64,000 nucleotides of DNA from UBA7672 sp963718145. GTDB lineage: Bacteria; Pseudomonadota; Alphaproteobacteria; Caulobacterales; Hyphomonadaceae. The notes below the pieces were generated by a model. It was not told where the DNA came from. It was given only the letters and a program-made list of their open reading frames with translations, and made no database searches. The DNA lies in assembly GCA_963718145.1 (NCBI GenBank), contig CAVQYJ010000009.1, forward strand, positions 1 through 64,000. Reading direction: 5' to 3'. This document shows positions 55,191 through 64,000 of the stretch, piece by piece; within the stretch, counting starts at the first letter, position 1, and each line of letters starts with the position of its first letter. The position numbers were made by a program, and so were the translations under genes.

Positions 55191-56336
55191 CTAGTCCCCC
55201 AGCGCGCCGGCCAGCCGCTCATACGCCACCGCGAAATCTTCCTTGAACGCCTGCACCACCTGGCCCGCGGACATCGACTGCTCCATCAGCCCCACGCCCT
55301 GTCCCACCCAGTAGGTCGCAAGCTGCTGCGCGCCTGCATGTCCCCCCTCCGCCAGCTTGTCGACCCGCCGCAGCGCCGGCTCCGACACCAGCGTCTGCAG
55401 CGGCATCGGCAGCGGATCGGGCGCGCCCTCACGCTCCCACGCATCCGTCCACGGCGACCGCAACTGCCGCGACGGCTTACCCGTCCGCGACCTCGAGCGC
55501 ACCGTATCGCGCGACGTCGCAGCCAGCATCTTCTGCTTCACCACCGGACTCGTCTCCGCCTCCGCCGTCGTCAGCCACACCGACCCGCACCACGCCCCCG
55601 CCGCACCCATCGCCATCGCCGCCGCCATCTGCGCACCCGTCGTAATCCCCCCCGCCGCAAGGATCGGCGTCTGCGCGCCCATCGCCTGCACCGCACGATA
55701 CACCTCCGGGATCAGCACCATCGACGACACCTCCCCGCAATGCCCTCCCGCCTCGCCACCCGCCACCACTAGGATGTCCACGCCCGCCTGCACCTGCGCC
55801 ACCGCATGCTCCTTCGCGCCCACCAGAGCCGCCACCGGAACACCACGCGCCTTGCCCATTTCGAGCATCAGGGGAGGCGGCACGCCGAGCGCATTCGCGA
55901 TCAGCTTGATCGGGTACTGGAACGCCACCTCAAGGCTACCCGCAGCCCCATCCGCCCGCATGTTGCGGGCGAAGTTGACGCTGTTGCTGCGGTCAGCCTC
56001 CAGGTCGCCCGGCTCGACGCCGTGCTGCTTCAGGATGCCCGCCGCGAAGTCCTTGTGCTCCTGGGGGATAGCCCCAAGCAGGGCGCCGGCGTTGAACGGA
56101 TCTGACTTTCCCTCCATCTTGTTGGGTACGATCAGGTCGACGCCGTAGGGCATGCCGCCGCAATGCTTGTCGATCCAGTCGAGCTCTTCCCTGAGGCGAT
56201 CCGGCGGCAGGTTCACCGCCCCAAACACGCCCATGCCACCCGCTTTCGAGACGGCGGCGACAACGTCCCGGCAATGGCTGAACGCCAGCAGCGGAAACTC
56301 GATGCCCAGCATCCTGCAGATCGGAGAGTTCATCAT
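55191..56336 (-). CDS. Nitronate monooxygenase / 2-nitropropane dioxygenase-like FMN oxidoreductase
   Basis: The 381-residue protein is an FMN TIM barrel with the NMO family motifs MLGIEFPLLAFSH, a central GVDILVVAGGEAGGH, and TPILAAGGITTGAQMAAAMAMGAAGAWCGS. In terpenoid and branched-chain gene groups such FMN enzymes may act on unsaturated CoA or nitro compounds; here the substrate is unknown. The start overlaps the carboxylase alpha stop as ATGA. Confidence 0.86.
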   Translation of the reverse strand: MMNSPICRMLGIEFPLLAFSHCRDVVAAVSKAGGMGVFGAVNLPPDRLREELDWIDKHCGGMPYGVDLIVPNKMEGKSDPFNAGALLGAIPQEHKDFAAGILKQHGVEPGDLEADRSNSVNFARNMRADGAAGSLEVAFQYPIKLIANALGVPPPLMLEMGKARGVPVAALVGAKEHAVAQVQAGVDILVVAGGEAGGHCGEVSSMVLIPEVYRAVQAMGAQTPILAAGGITTGAQMAAAMAMGAAGAWCGSVWLTTAEAETSPVVKQKMLAATSRDTVRSRSRTGKPSRQLRSPWTDAWEREGAPDPLPMPLQTLVSEPALRRVDKLAEGGHAGAQQLATYWVGQGVGLMEQSMSAGQVVQAFKEDFAVAYERLAGALGD

Positions 56337-58366
56337 GCGGCTACTCCCGCGGCCGGTGCGGCCGCCTTTTCGTCCGGTGTCATGGGTTCTATCTCAAGGA
56401 TGAGATCCCGGGCAGCTATTTGTGTCCCGGCCGTTGCGGCGATCCTAACGACACGCCCGTCGATCTCCGCCGTCAGTTCATGCTGCATCTTCATGGCTTC
56501 GAGCACGGCCAGCCGATCGCCCTTGCGCACGCGCGCGCCTTCCTGGACGCTGATGTCCAGGAGCCGCCCGTGCATCGGCGCCAGCAGCAGGCCTTGGCCG
56601 GCCGCGGCGTCCTTGCGGCGAACAAACGCAGCCAGATTGGCAAGCTCCAGCGATCGCCCGTTTGTCGCTATCCAGATTGTCTTGCCGTCGTCGCGATAGA
56701 TCACGTCCAGCGTTTGGCCGTCCACGACAAGCCGCGCCGTCTCGCTGTGCGCGGCCTGAACTATCACCTCGACCGTCCGCGCGCCCACGCCGACCGAAAA
56801 GCCGCCCTCCGGTCTGGGCTGCACGAGAAGCTTTTGCACCGCGCCATCGCCCTGATATTCTACGACCGTTTCCAGTGATCCGGCGCTGGCCCAGTTGTGC
56901 AGTGATGAACTCACATCCAGCGCTGTCGCGGAAGAGCGCGCAAGCGCTGAAGTGTGCTGCAGAACTGCTGCCGCCGCGTGAAGTGCGGCGTCTGCGGCGC
57001 CCGGCTTGAACCCGGCTTCGCCATAGGTTTCGCCGATGAACGCGGTCGTCGCGCTGCCTGCCGCAAACACTTCTCGTCCCAGTGCGTCGATCAGGAAGTC
57101 CCGGTTCGTGCGCGGCCCGAACACCGCTGTCCCACCAAGCGCGCTGATCAGCCGCCGCCGCGCTTCCTCGCGGATGTCTCCATGGGCGACGACCTTGGCG
57201 ATCATGGCGTCGTAGAAGGGCGATACCTCGCCGCCAGTTTCGACGCCTGCATCTACCCTCACCCCTTTGCCTTGCCCGACCCGGAACAGGTGTAGAGCCC
57301 CTGTGCTTGGCAAGAAGCCGGCTTCGGGGTCTTCGGCATAGAGGCGGACCTCGATGGCGTGGCCAACAAGACGGACATCTTCCTGGGCCAGGTTCAGCCC
57401 TTCGCCTCGCGCGACGCGGAGCTGCAGCGCCACGAGATCCAGGCCGGTGACCATCTCCGTGACGGGATGTTCGACCTGCAGCCGTGTGTTCATTTCGAGG
57501 AAGTAGAACCTGCCCGCCTCATCGAGAAGGAACTCGACCGTGCCAGCGCCAACATAGCCAACGGCGCGCGCCGCCTCGACGGCAGCGGCGCCCATGCGTT
57601 CGCGCAGGTCCGGCGTCATTACCGGGCAGGGCGATTCCTCGATGACTTTCTGGTGGCGGCGCTGAACCGAACAGTCGCGCTCGCCGAGGTGAATCACCGC
57701 GCCTAGGCTGTCGGCGAAGACCTGGATTTCGACGTGGCGCGGCCGGATGATCGCTTTTTCCAGGATGAGGTCGCCGTTGCCGAATGCGTTCTGCGCCTCA
57801 GAACGGGCGAGTTTCAGCGCAGCAGCAAGATCGCCTGGCTTGTCGACGAGCCGCATGCCCCGCCCGCCGCCGCCGGCCGCCGCCTTCACCATCACCGGGA
57901 AACCCGCTTTCGCCGCAGCATTGGCGAACGACTTCTCGGACTGATCCTCGCCTTCATATCCCGGAACACAGGGCACACCGGCCTCGATCATTCGCCGCTT
58001 GGCGCGCGCCTTGTCTCCCATCACATCGATCGCTGCTGTCGGGGGACCGACGAAGGTGAGCCCGGCATCTGCCACGGCCTTGGCGAACTTCGCGTTCTCG
58101 GACAGGAAGCCATAGCCGGGATGGATCGCCGTGGCGCCGGAAGCCTTGGCGGCTGCGAGGATGTTCTCGATCGAGAGATAGGACTCGCCGACGGGCGCCG
58201 GGCCGATCCTCTGAGCCTTGTCGGCGAAGCGCACGTGCGGCGCGCGAGCGTCTGCATCGGAATAGACGGCTACGGTCTGCAACCCCATGGCGCGCGCGGT
58301 GCGCATGATGCGGAGCGCGATCTCGCCGCGGTTGGCGACCAGGAGCGTGGAGACGTCGCCCTTCAT
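56333..58366 (-). CDS. Biotin-dependent acyl-CoA carboxylase alpha subunit (biotin carboxylase/BCCP), AtuF/MCC type
   Basis: The 677-residue subunit starts MKGDVSTLLVANRGEIALRIMRTA. It has biotin carboxylase motifs (HPGYGFLSENAKFA, the ATP-grasp loop KAAAGGGGRGMR, EMNTRLQVEHPVTE) and a C-terminal biotinyl domain with the lysine motif LEAMKMQHEL. With the 540-residue beta subunit two genes upstream it forms a 3-methylcrotonyl-CoA or geranyl-CoA type carboxylase. The AtuA gene in the same operon favours the geranyl/acyclic terpene version, but leucine-type MCC cannot be excluded from sequence. ATG 58366 overlaps the hydratase stop. Confidence 0.88.
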   Translation of the reverse strand: MKGDVSTLLVANRGEIALRIMRTARAMGLQTVAVYSDADARAPHVRFADKAQRIGPAPVGESYLSIENILAAAKASGATAIHPGYGFLSENAKFAKAVADAGLTFVGPPTAAIDVMGDKARAKRRMIEAGVPCVPGYEGEDQSEKSFANAAAKAGFPVMVKAAAGGGGRGMRLVDKPGDLAAALKLARSEAQNAFGNGDLILEKAIIRPRHVEIQVFADSLGAVIHLGERDCSVQRRHQKVIEESPCPVMTPDLRERMGAAAVEAARAVGYVGAGTVEFLLDEAGRFYFLEMNTRLQVEHPVTEMVTGLDLVALQLRVARGEGLNLAQEDVRLVGHAIEVRLYAEDPEAGFLPSTGALHLFRVGQGKGVRVDAGVETGGEVSPFYDAMIAKVVAHGDIREEARRRLISALGGTAVFGPRTNRDFLIDALGREVFAAGSATTAFIGETYGEAGFKPGAADAALHAAAAVLQHTSALARSSATALDVSSSLHNWASAGSLETVVEYQGDGAVQKLLVQPRPEGGFSVGVGARTVEVIVQAAHSETARLVVDGQTLDVIYRDDGKTIWIATNGRSLELANLAAFVRRKDAAAGQGLLLAPMHGRLLDISVQEGARVRKGDRLAVLEAMKMQHELTAEIDGRVVRIAATAGTQIAARDLILEIEPMTPDEKAAAPAAGVAA

Positions 58367-59174
58367 GGCTCCACCGCCCATTTCGGCTTTCGTTTCTCGA
58401 CAAAGGACGCGACGCCCTCGCGCGCCTCGTCACTAAGCATGCGACCGGCGAAGTTCTCAGCTGCCGTCTGCACGGTCTGGGCCCGGTCAAGCCGAGGCAG
58501 GGCGAGGATCAGCGCCTTGGTATCGGCGACGGCGCCTGGCGCGCATTTCAGCACGGCCTTTCGGATCTGCATTTCGACGGCTTCGGCCGCCTCGACGCCC
58601 TCGGCCACGAAATCGGCAAAGCCGAGCGCGTGCGCCTCGCGGGCGTCGAACCGTACGGCAGTGAGCATCAGGCGGCGGGCGGTGGCGTAGCCCAGTTTCT
58701 GGATCACGAAGGGAGATATCTGTGCGGGGCTGAGCCCGATGGCGGTCTCGGTCATGGCGAATTTGGCGCCGGCTTCGCAGATGACGACATCGGCGCAACA
58801 GGCGAGGCCGAAGCCGCCAGCCATTGCAGCGCCTTCGATGATTGCGACCACGACCTGCGGCATGGTGTTGACCTTGTCGAACATCACCGCGCCGCGCTTC
58901 GACTGTTCAATCACGGCGTCACGAGAGGGACCACCGGCGGACTTGTGGCCGGAATTGAACGCCTTGAGATCGGCGCCGGCGCAGAACATACCGCCGCGGC
59001 CTCGCAGCGTGATGCCTCGAATGGAGCGGTCGTCGCGCACGCCGTCGAGCACATTCATCAGGTCCGTCGTGAGTTCAACACTGAGCGCATTGCGGTTGCC
59101 GGGCTGATTGAACCAGAGCGTGAGCCAGCCGGACTTGAGGTCGAGTTCGATTGCGGAGGTCGCAGGAAGCGCCA

Positions 59175-59175
<1 letters not shown>
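58363..59175 (-). CDS. Enoyl-CoA hydratase/isomerase family protein (AtuE/LiuC-like)
   Basis: The 270-residue crotonase has oxyanion-hole motifs GRGGMFCAGADLKAF and IIEGAAMAGGFGLACCADVVI and a Glu-bearing AMTETAIGLSPAQISPF catalytic region. In atu or liu clusters this enzyme hydrates isohexenyl- or methylglutaconyl-CoA. ATG 59175 forms TGATG with the beta-subunit stop; GTG 59178 is an alternative. It lies between the two carboxylase subunits. Confidence 0.87.
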
Positions 59176-60796
<1,621 letters not shown>

Positions 60797-60797
<1 letters not shown>

Positions 60798-62593
60798 CAG
60801 AGCGTCTCCGCGATGGCGCGGGAAATCGGGATCGGCGTCTGCAGCAGGATCTGGGAATAGCCCTTGGCCTGCGGATCGTTGCGCAGCGAGGCGACCCCGC
60901 CTCCGCCCAGCACGTTGTGGAGCAGGAAGTTGATCGCGCCTGTGCCGGGCATCCAGAAGCGCTCGACCCTGCCGTCTCCCTTTGGGCCCTTGAGATAGTG
61001 CGCGAAGCGGCGTGCGACTTCCGCCTCGGTCAGCCTGGCCCAGATGAAGGGGGCGTAGTCCATGCGGCGCGGCAGCACGCCGACATTGGCGTTGTCGCCC
61101 TTGTCACCCGAGCGCGCATAGGCGAGGCGGATGAGCGGGACATCGACGAGGTCGGCCGCCGGCGACGGCGCGGGCGGCGCCGGGCGTATGATGGAGGCAG
61201 GATCGAACGCGTGCCCCGCTTCGGCGCCGAGTTCGATATCCTCGCCCTCGATCGCCAGCCGGATCGGGACGATGGCCTTGGGGATCAGGAAGGAAAACAG
61301 GCGCACGACAGGCGAGGGCGAGGGTCGGCTGCCGGCGAAACCGGAGAGTCCCGGCGGGCCGGCGAGGCCGTGGCCGGTGAGTTCCTTCAGGATCAGCCCG
61401 GCGGCGCGCTGGTCGCGATGCTTCACCGCAACCTTGAGGGCGACATCGCGGGCGTTCGTCTTGCGCGCCCCGGCGCCGTAGAGACTTTCATCGCCCATCA
61501 CTTCGACGAGCACTTCGTCATAGTCGGGCGCATTGAGTGCGCGCAGCTTGTGGCGGGCGCGTTTCGTGGCGCTGTCGGCAAAAAGGCGGGCCTTGGCGGC
61601 GGCGTCCTCGCCGTAGAAGAACCATACCGCGCCGGCGCGGAAGCCGTCTTCGTAGGTTGCGCTGACCTTGTAAGTGTCCGGCGCGGGCAGGCCCTTTGCG
61701 CCTGAAACCGTGACGCGATCCTTGCCCGCCTGGTCGATCCTGACGCGGGAGAAATCGCAGACGACGTCGGGCAGCGTGTAAGCCTGCGGGTCGCCGATCT
61801 CGTAGAGCATCTGCTCGCCAACCGTGCCAACCGTGACCGCGCCGCCGGTTCCTTCCGGCTTCGTAACGGCGAAGGCGCCGTCGGCGCTGACTTCGGCAAT
61901 GGGGTAGCCTATGTCCCACAGGGTATCGGCGACCGTTTCCCAGTCGGTGAAGTTACCGCCGGTCGCCTGGGCGCCGCATTCCAGGATGTGGCCGCACAGG
62001 CTTCCAGCCGCCAGCCGGTCGGAGTCCTCGCGCGTCCAGCCGAATTCGTGGATGCAGGCGCCAAGCGTCACCGCACTGTCGACGCTGCGTCCGGTAATCA
62101 CGATGTCGGCGCCCCTGTTCAAGGCCTCGGCGATCGGGAAAGCTCCGAAATAGGCATTGATGCTGGCGAGTTTTTCCGGTGGCGGAAATGCGTCACTGGA
62201 ATACATCTCCTTCACCACGCCGAACTCCGAGCCGCGGGGAAGCAGATCGTCGCCTTCGATGATCGCGACCTTCAGATTTAGCCCGGCTGCCTTCACCAAG
62301 GCTCTTACAGCGTCGCCGCAAGCACGCGGGTTCACGCCGCCGGCATTCGAGAGGATCTTCACCTTCTGGCGTGCGATCTCCTTCAGATGCGGCTTGAGGT
62401 TGCTGACGAAGTCAGAGGCATATCCCTGCGCCGGGTCCTTCGCGCGCTGGCGTGCGAGGATCGACATGGTGATTTCGGCCAGGTAGTCGAACACGATGTA
62501 ATCGAGGCCGCCAGCCTTCAGGAATTGCGGCAGCGCCATGTCGCTGTCGCCCCAATAGCCCGAAGCGCCGCCGATACGGACTGGCCTGCTCAC
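60797..62593 (-). CDS. Acyclic terpene utilisation AtuA family protein (DUF1446)
   Basis: The 598-residue protein begins VRIGGASGYWGDSDMALPQFL, the AtuA N-terminus, with YASDFVSNLKPHL, ILSNAGGVNPRACGDAV and the ADIVITGRSVDSAVTLGACIHEFGW region. The C-terminal part (IRLAYARSGDKGDNANVGV) is the usual second AtuA domain. GTG 62593 is the likely start because AGGGAG lies six bases upstream; TTG 62608 would have no ribosome site. The family is required for citronellol/geraniol use in Pseudomonas although its biochemical role is unclear. It is the first gene of a seven-gene operon. Confidence 0.88.
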
Positions 62594-62656
62594 GTCCGTC
62601 TCCCTCAAGCTCTCTTTTGTGTCTGTTGCGCCCGCGTCTGGCTTGAATGAATACCG

Positions 62657-62671
62657 CTCATATTTTATGAG
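62657..62671. promoter_or_regulatory. Palindrome CTCATA-TTT-TATGAG in the divergent promoter region, candidate TetR operator
   Basis: A perfect 6-bp inverted repeat with a 3-base spacer lies in an AT-rich patch between the leftward AtuA operon and the rightward acyl-CoA dehydrogenase. A TetR gene follows the dehydrogenase. It is a good candidate operator shared by both directions. Confidence 0.5.
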
Positions 62672-62709
62672 TCAATTTCACCGCGCAACAGACGCGGGCG
62701 GGAGTGATG

Positions 62710-63852
62710 ATGAAAAACCCGTTCGAGACCGAAGAGCGCCGGGCGTTCCGAGAGACGGTTCGTCGTTTCGTCGCAGCAGAAGTGACGCCTTACGCGACGG
62801 AATGGGACGAAGCCGGAGAAGTCCCTTGGGAGCTGCACCAAAAAGTCGGCGCGCTCGGCGCATGGGGCTTCAGCGTAGCGGAAAAATATGGCGGGCTTGG
62901 TTTCAACGACTGCTTCATGCGCGCGGCGTTCTCAGAAGAGTTCGCCAAGTGCGGCGCAGGGGGCGTCGGCGCTGCGGTCGGCGGTCGGTCAATTTCGATT
63001 GGCCCGATCGAGCGCTTCGCGAGCGACGAGATAAAGGACCGCGTGCTGCCGGACATCGTGGCGGGTCGCAAGGGATCCAGTCTTGCAATTACGGAGCCTT
63101 CTGGCGGTTCGGATGTTGCCAACCTAGTCACCACCGCCAAGCGTGATGGTAATCATTGGGTGATCAACGGGTCGAAGACCTTCATCACCGGCGGGATGAA
63201 GGCGAGCTACTACGTGGTTGGTGCGCGGACTGGCGACAAGGGCCTCAAGGGCATTTCCTTGTTCTTCGTCGAGGCGGATGCGGCCGGGTTCTCGCGATCG
63301 GCGCTGCACCGGAAGATGGGATGGTGGGCGTCAGATACCGCCACGCTGCATTTCGATGATGTGCGTGTGCCGGCAGAGAATCTGCTGGGCGAAGAGAATC
63401 GCGGCTTCCTCTCCATCATGAACAATTTCAATTACGAACGCATGGGCATGGTCGCGTCGATGCTCGGCATGATGAAAGTGTGCCTGGATGAATCGATTGC
63501 CTGGGCCCGCCAGCGCGAAACGTTTGGCAGGAAGCTCATCGAACATCAGGTGATCCGGCACAAGATGGCTGATATGTCGGCGCGAATCGACCAGATCGAG
63601 GCCTATCTAAACATGATCTGCTGGCAAGCGAACGAAGGCGAGATGCCCGTGGCGGAAGTCTCGAAGGCGAAGTTCTCAGCGTCGAAGGCGCTGGAGTTCT
63701 GTGCGTCTGAGGCGATGCAGATCATCGGTGGCGCGGCATACCTGCGTGGCAATCCGGTGGAGCGCATCTATCGCGAAGTGAAGGTCAACGCGATCGGCGG
63801 CGGATCGGAAGAAATCATGCGCGACCTCGCCGCACGGCAGATGGGGCTCTAG
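62710..63852 (+). CDS. Acyl-CoA dehydrogenase (citronellyl-/isovaleryl-CoA type)
   Basis: The 380-residue flavoenzyme shows the ACAD signatures SLAITEPSGGSDVANL, GSKTFITGG, YRE-type ending (NPVERIYREVKVNAIGGGSEEIMRDLAARQMG) and GFGRKLIEHQ-like ARQRETFGRKLIEHQ. A catalytic Glu lies in the GGGSEEIMR region as in many short-chain ACADs. I chose ATG 62710, five bases after GGAG; ATG 62707 is too close. It is divergent from the AtuA operon and probably supplies the unsaturated CoA for carboxylation. Confidence 0.87.
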   Translation: MKNPFETEERRAFRETVRRFVAAEVTPYATEWDEAGEVPWELHQKVGALGAWGFSVAEKYGGLGFNDCFMRAAFSEEFAKCGAGGVGAAVGGRSISIGPIERFASDEIKDRVLPDIVAGRKGSSLAITEPSGGSDVANLVTTAKRDGNHWVINGSKTFITGGMKASYYVVGARTGDKGLKGISLFFVEADAAGFSRSALHRKMGWWASDTATLHFDDVRVPAENLLGEENRGFLSIMNNFNYERMGMVASMLGMMKVCLDESIAWARQRETFGRKLIEHQVIRHKMADMSARIDQIEAYLNMICWQANEGEMPVAEVSKAKFSASKALEFCASEAMQIIGGAAYLRGNPVERIYREVKVNAIGGGSEEIMRDLAARQMGL

Positions 63853-63853
63853 C

Positions 63854-64000
63854 ATGCCAGCCGCCAGGATCGAACTCTCCACCCGCGGCGAACGAGTCGC
63901 AGAGAAGGAGCGGGCAATTCTGGCGGCAGCTCGCGCCGTGTTCGTCAAGCACGGCTTCGAGCGGGCGAGGATGGCCGAGATCGCCAAGCGCGCGGGGGTC
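63854..64000 (+). CDS. TetR family transcriptional regulator, N-terminal part (cut by window end)
   Basis: The first 49 residues show a TetR DNA-binding domain: RAILAAARAVFVKHGFERARMAEIAKRAGV, covering helix 1 and the start of the helix-turn-helix. The start ATG 63854 is one base after the acyl-CoA dehydrogenase stop, so the two are co-transcribed. It likely controls the AtuA operon and this unit via the palindrome at 62657. The rest lies outside the window. Confidence 0.88.
   Translation, partial: MPAARIELSTRGERVAEKERAILAAARAVFVKHGFERARMAEIAKRAGV

Overview
The window is GC-rich, densely packed DNA in which most genes sit in translationally coupled runs with ATGA, GTGA or TGATG overlaps. Gene content points to an alphaproteobacterium: a NasS/NasT nitrate regulon, an ureDABC-EFG-ureJ order, an AtuA/acyl-CoA carboxylase cluster, and a GT2-HEAT-YaiO surface module. 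A Caulobacterales/Hyphomonadaceae-type host is plausible, but the window holds no rRNA or other marker to settle it. I saw no tRNA, IS element, integrase or CRISPR array.

Layout. 0.3-4.8 kb: an exported M28 aminopeptidase with a beta-propeller, and a class C beta-lactamase-like esterase. 5.1-8.8 kb: a predicted polysaccharide module (GT2, HEAT, YaiO-like barrel). 9.1-14.7 kb: the urease operon; ureDAB are intact, but ureC, ureE, ureF, ureG and ureJ carry 14 reading-frame breaks while keeping every catalytic residue. 14.9-19.4 kb: a divergent Mfd-like helicase and a DSD1/D-threonine-aldolase-type PLP enzyme. 19.5-31.5 kb: a probable 3-ketoglycoside catabolic locus with two GMC dehydrogenase/gluconate-2-dehydrogenase-subunit-3 pairs, two DUF1080 (3-keto-disaccharide hydrolase) lipoproteins, two xylose-isomerase-like enzymes, a Gfo/Idh/MocA oxidoreductase, a nucleoside-symporter-type MFS permease and an SDR reductase.

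31.6-38.1 kb: an uncharacterised cluster of TPR, membrane/coiled-coil and tandem TerB-like proteins. 37.9-47.6 kb: assimilatory nitrate reduction (nasT-nasS, then narK-type transporter, nirB, nirD, nasA, cobA) with a hairpin leader before the transporter. 48.4-52.4 kb: amino-sugar/peptidoglycan recycling (GlcNAc-type kinase, murQ, nagA, SIS-domain deaminase); nagA and the deaminase are also frame-broken. 52.5-64.0 kb: a seven-gene, end-to-end coupled operon (AtuA, carboxylase beta, enoyl-CoA hydratase, carboxylase alpha, nitronate monooxygenase, TIGR03084 protein, PQQ/cytochrome c alcohol dehydrogenase) divergent from an acyl-CoA dehydrogenase and a TetR regulator, with a palindrome between them.

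The recurrent single-base indels (ureC-ureJ, nagA, the SIS gene, the nasA 3' end, possibly cobA) are surrounded by perfectly conserved coding sequence. Some lie in short homopolymers. Assembly or sequencing error is the simplest explanation, but the sequence alone cannot exclude recent gene decay.
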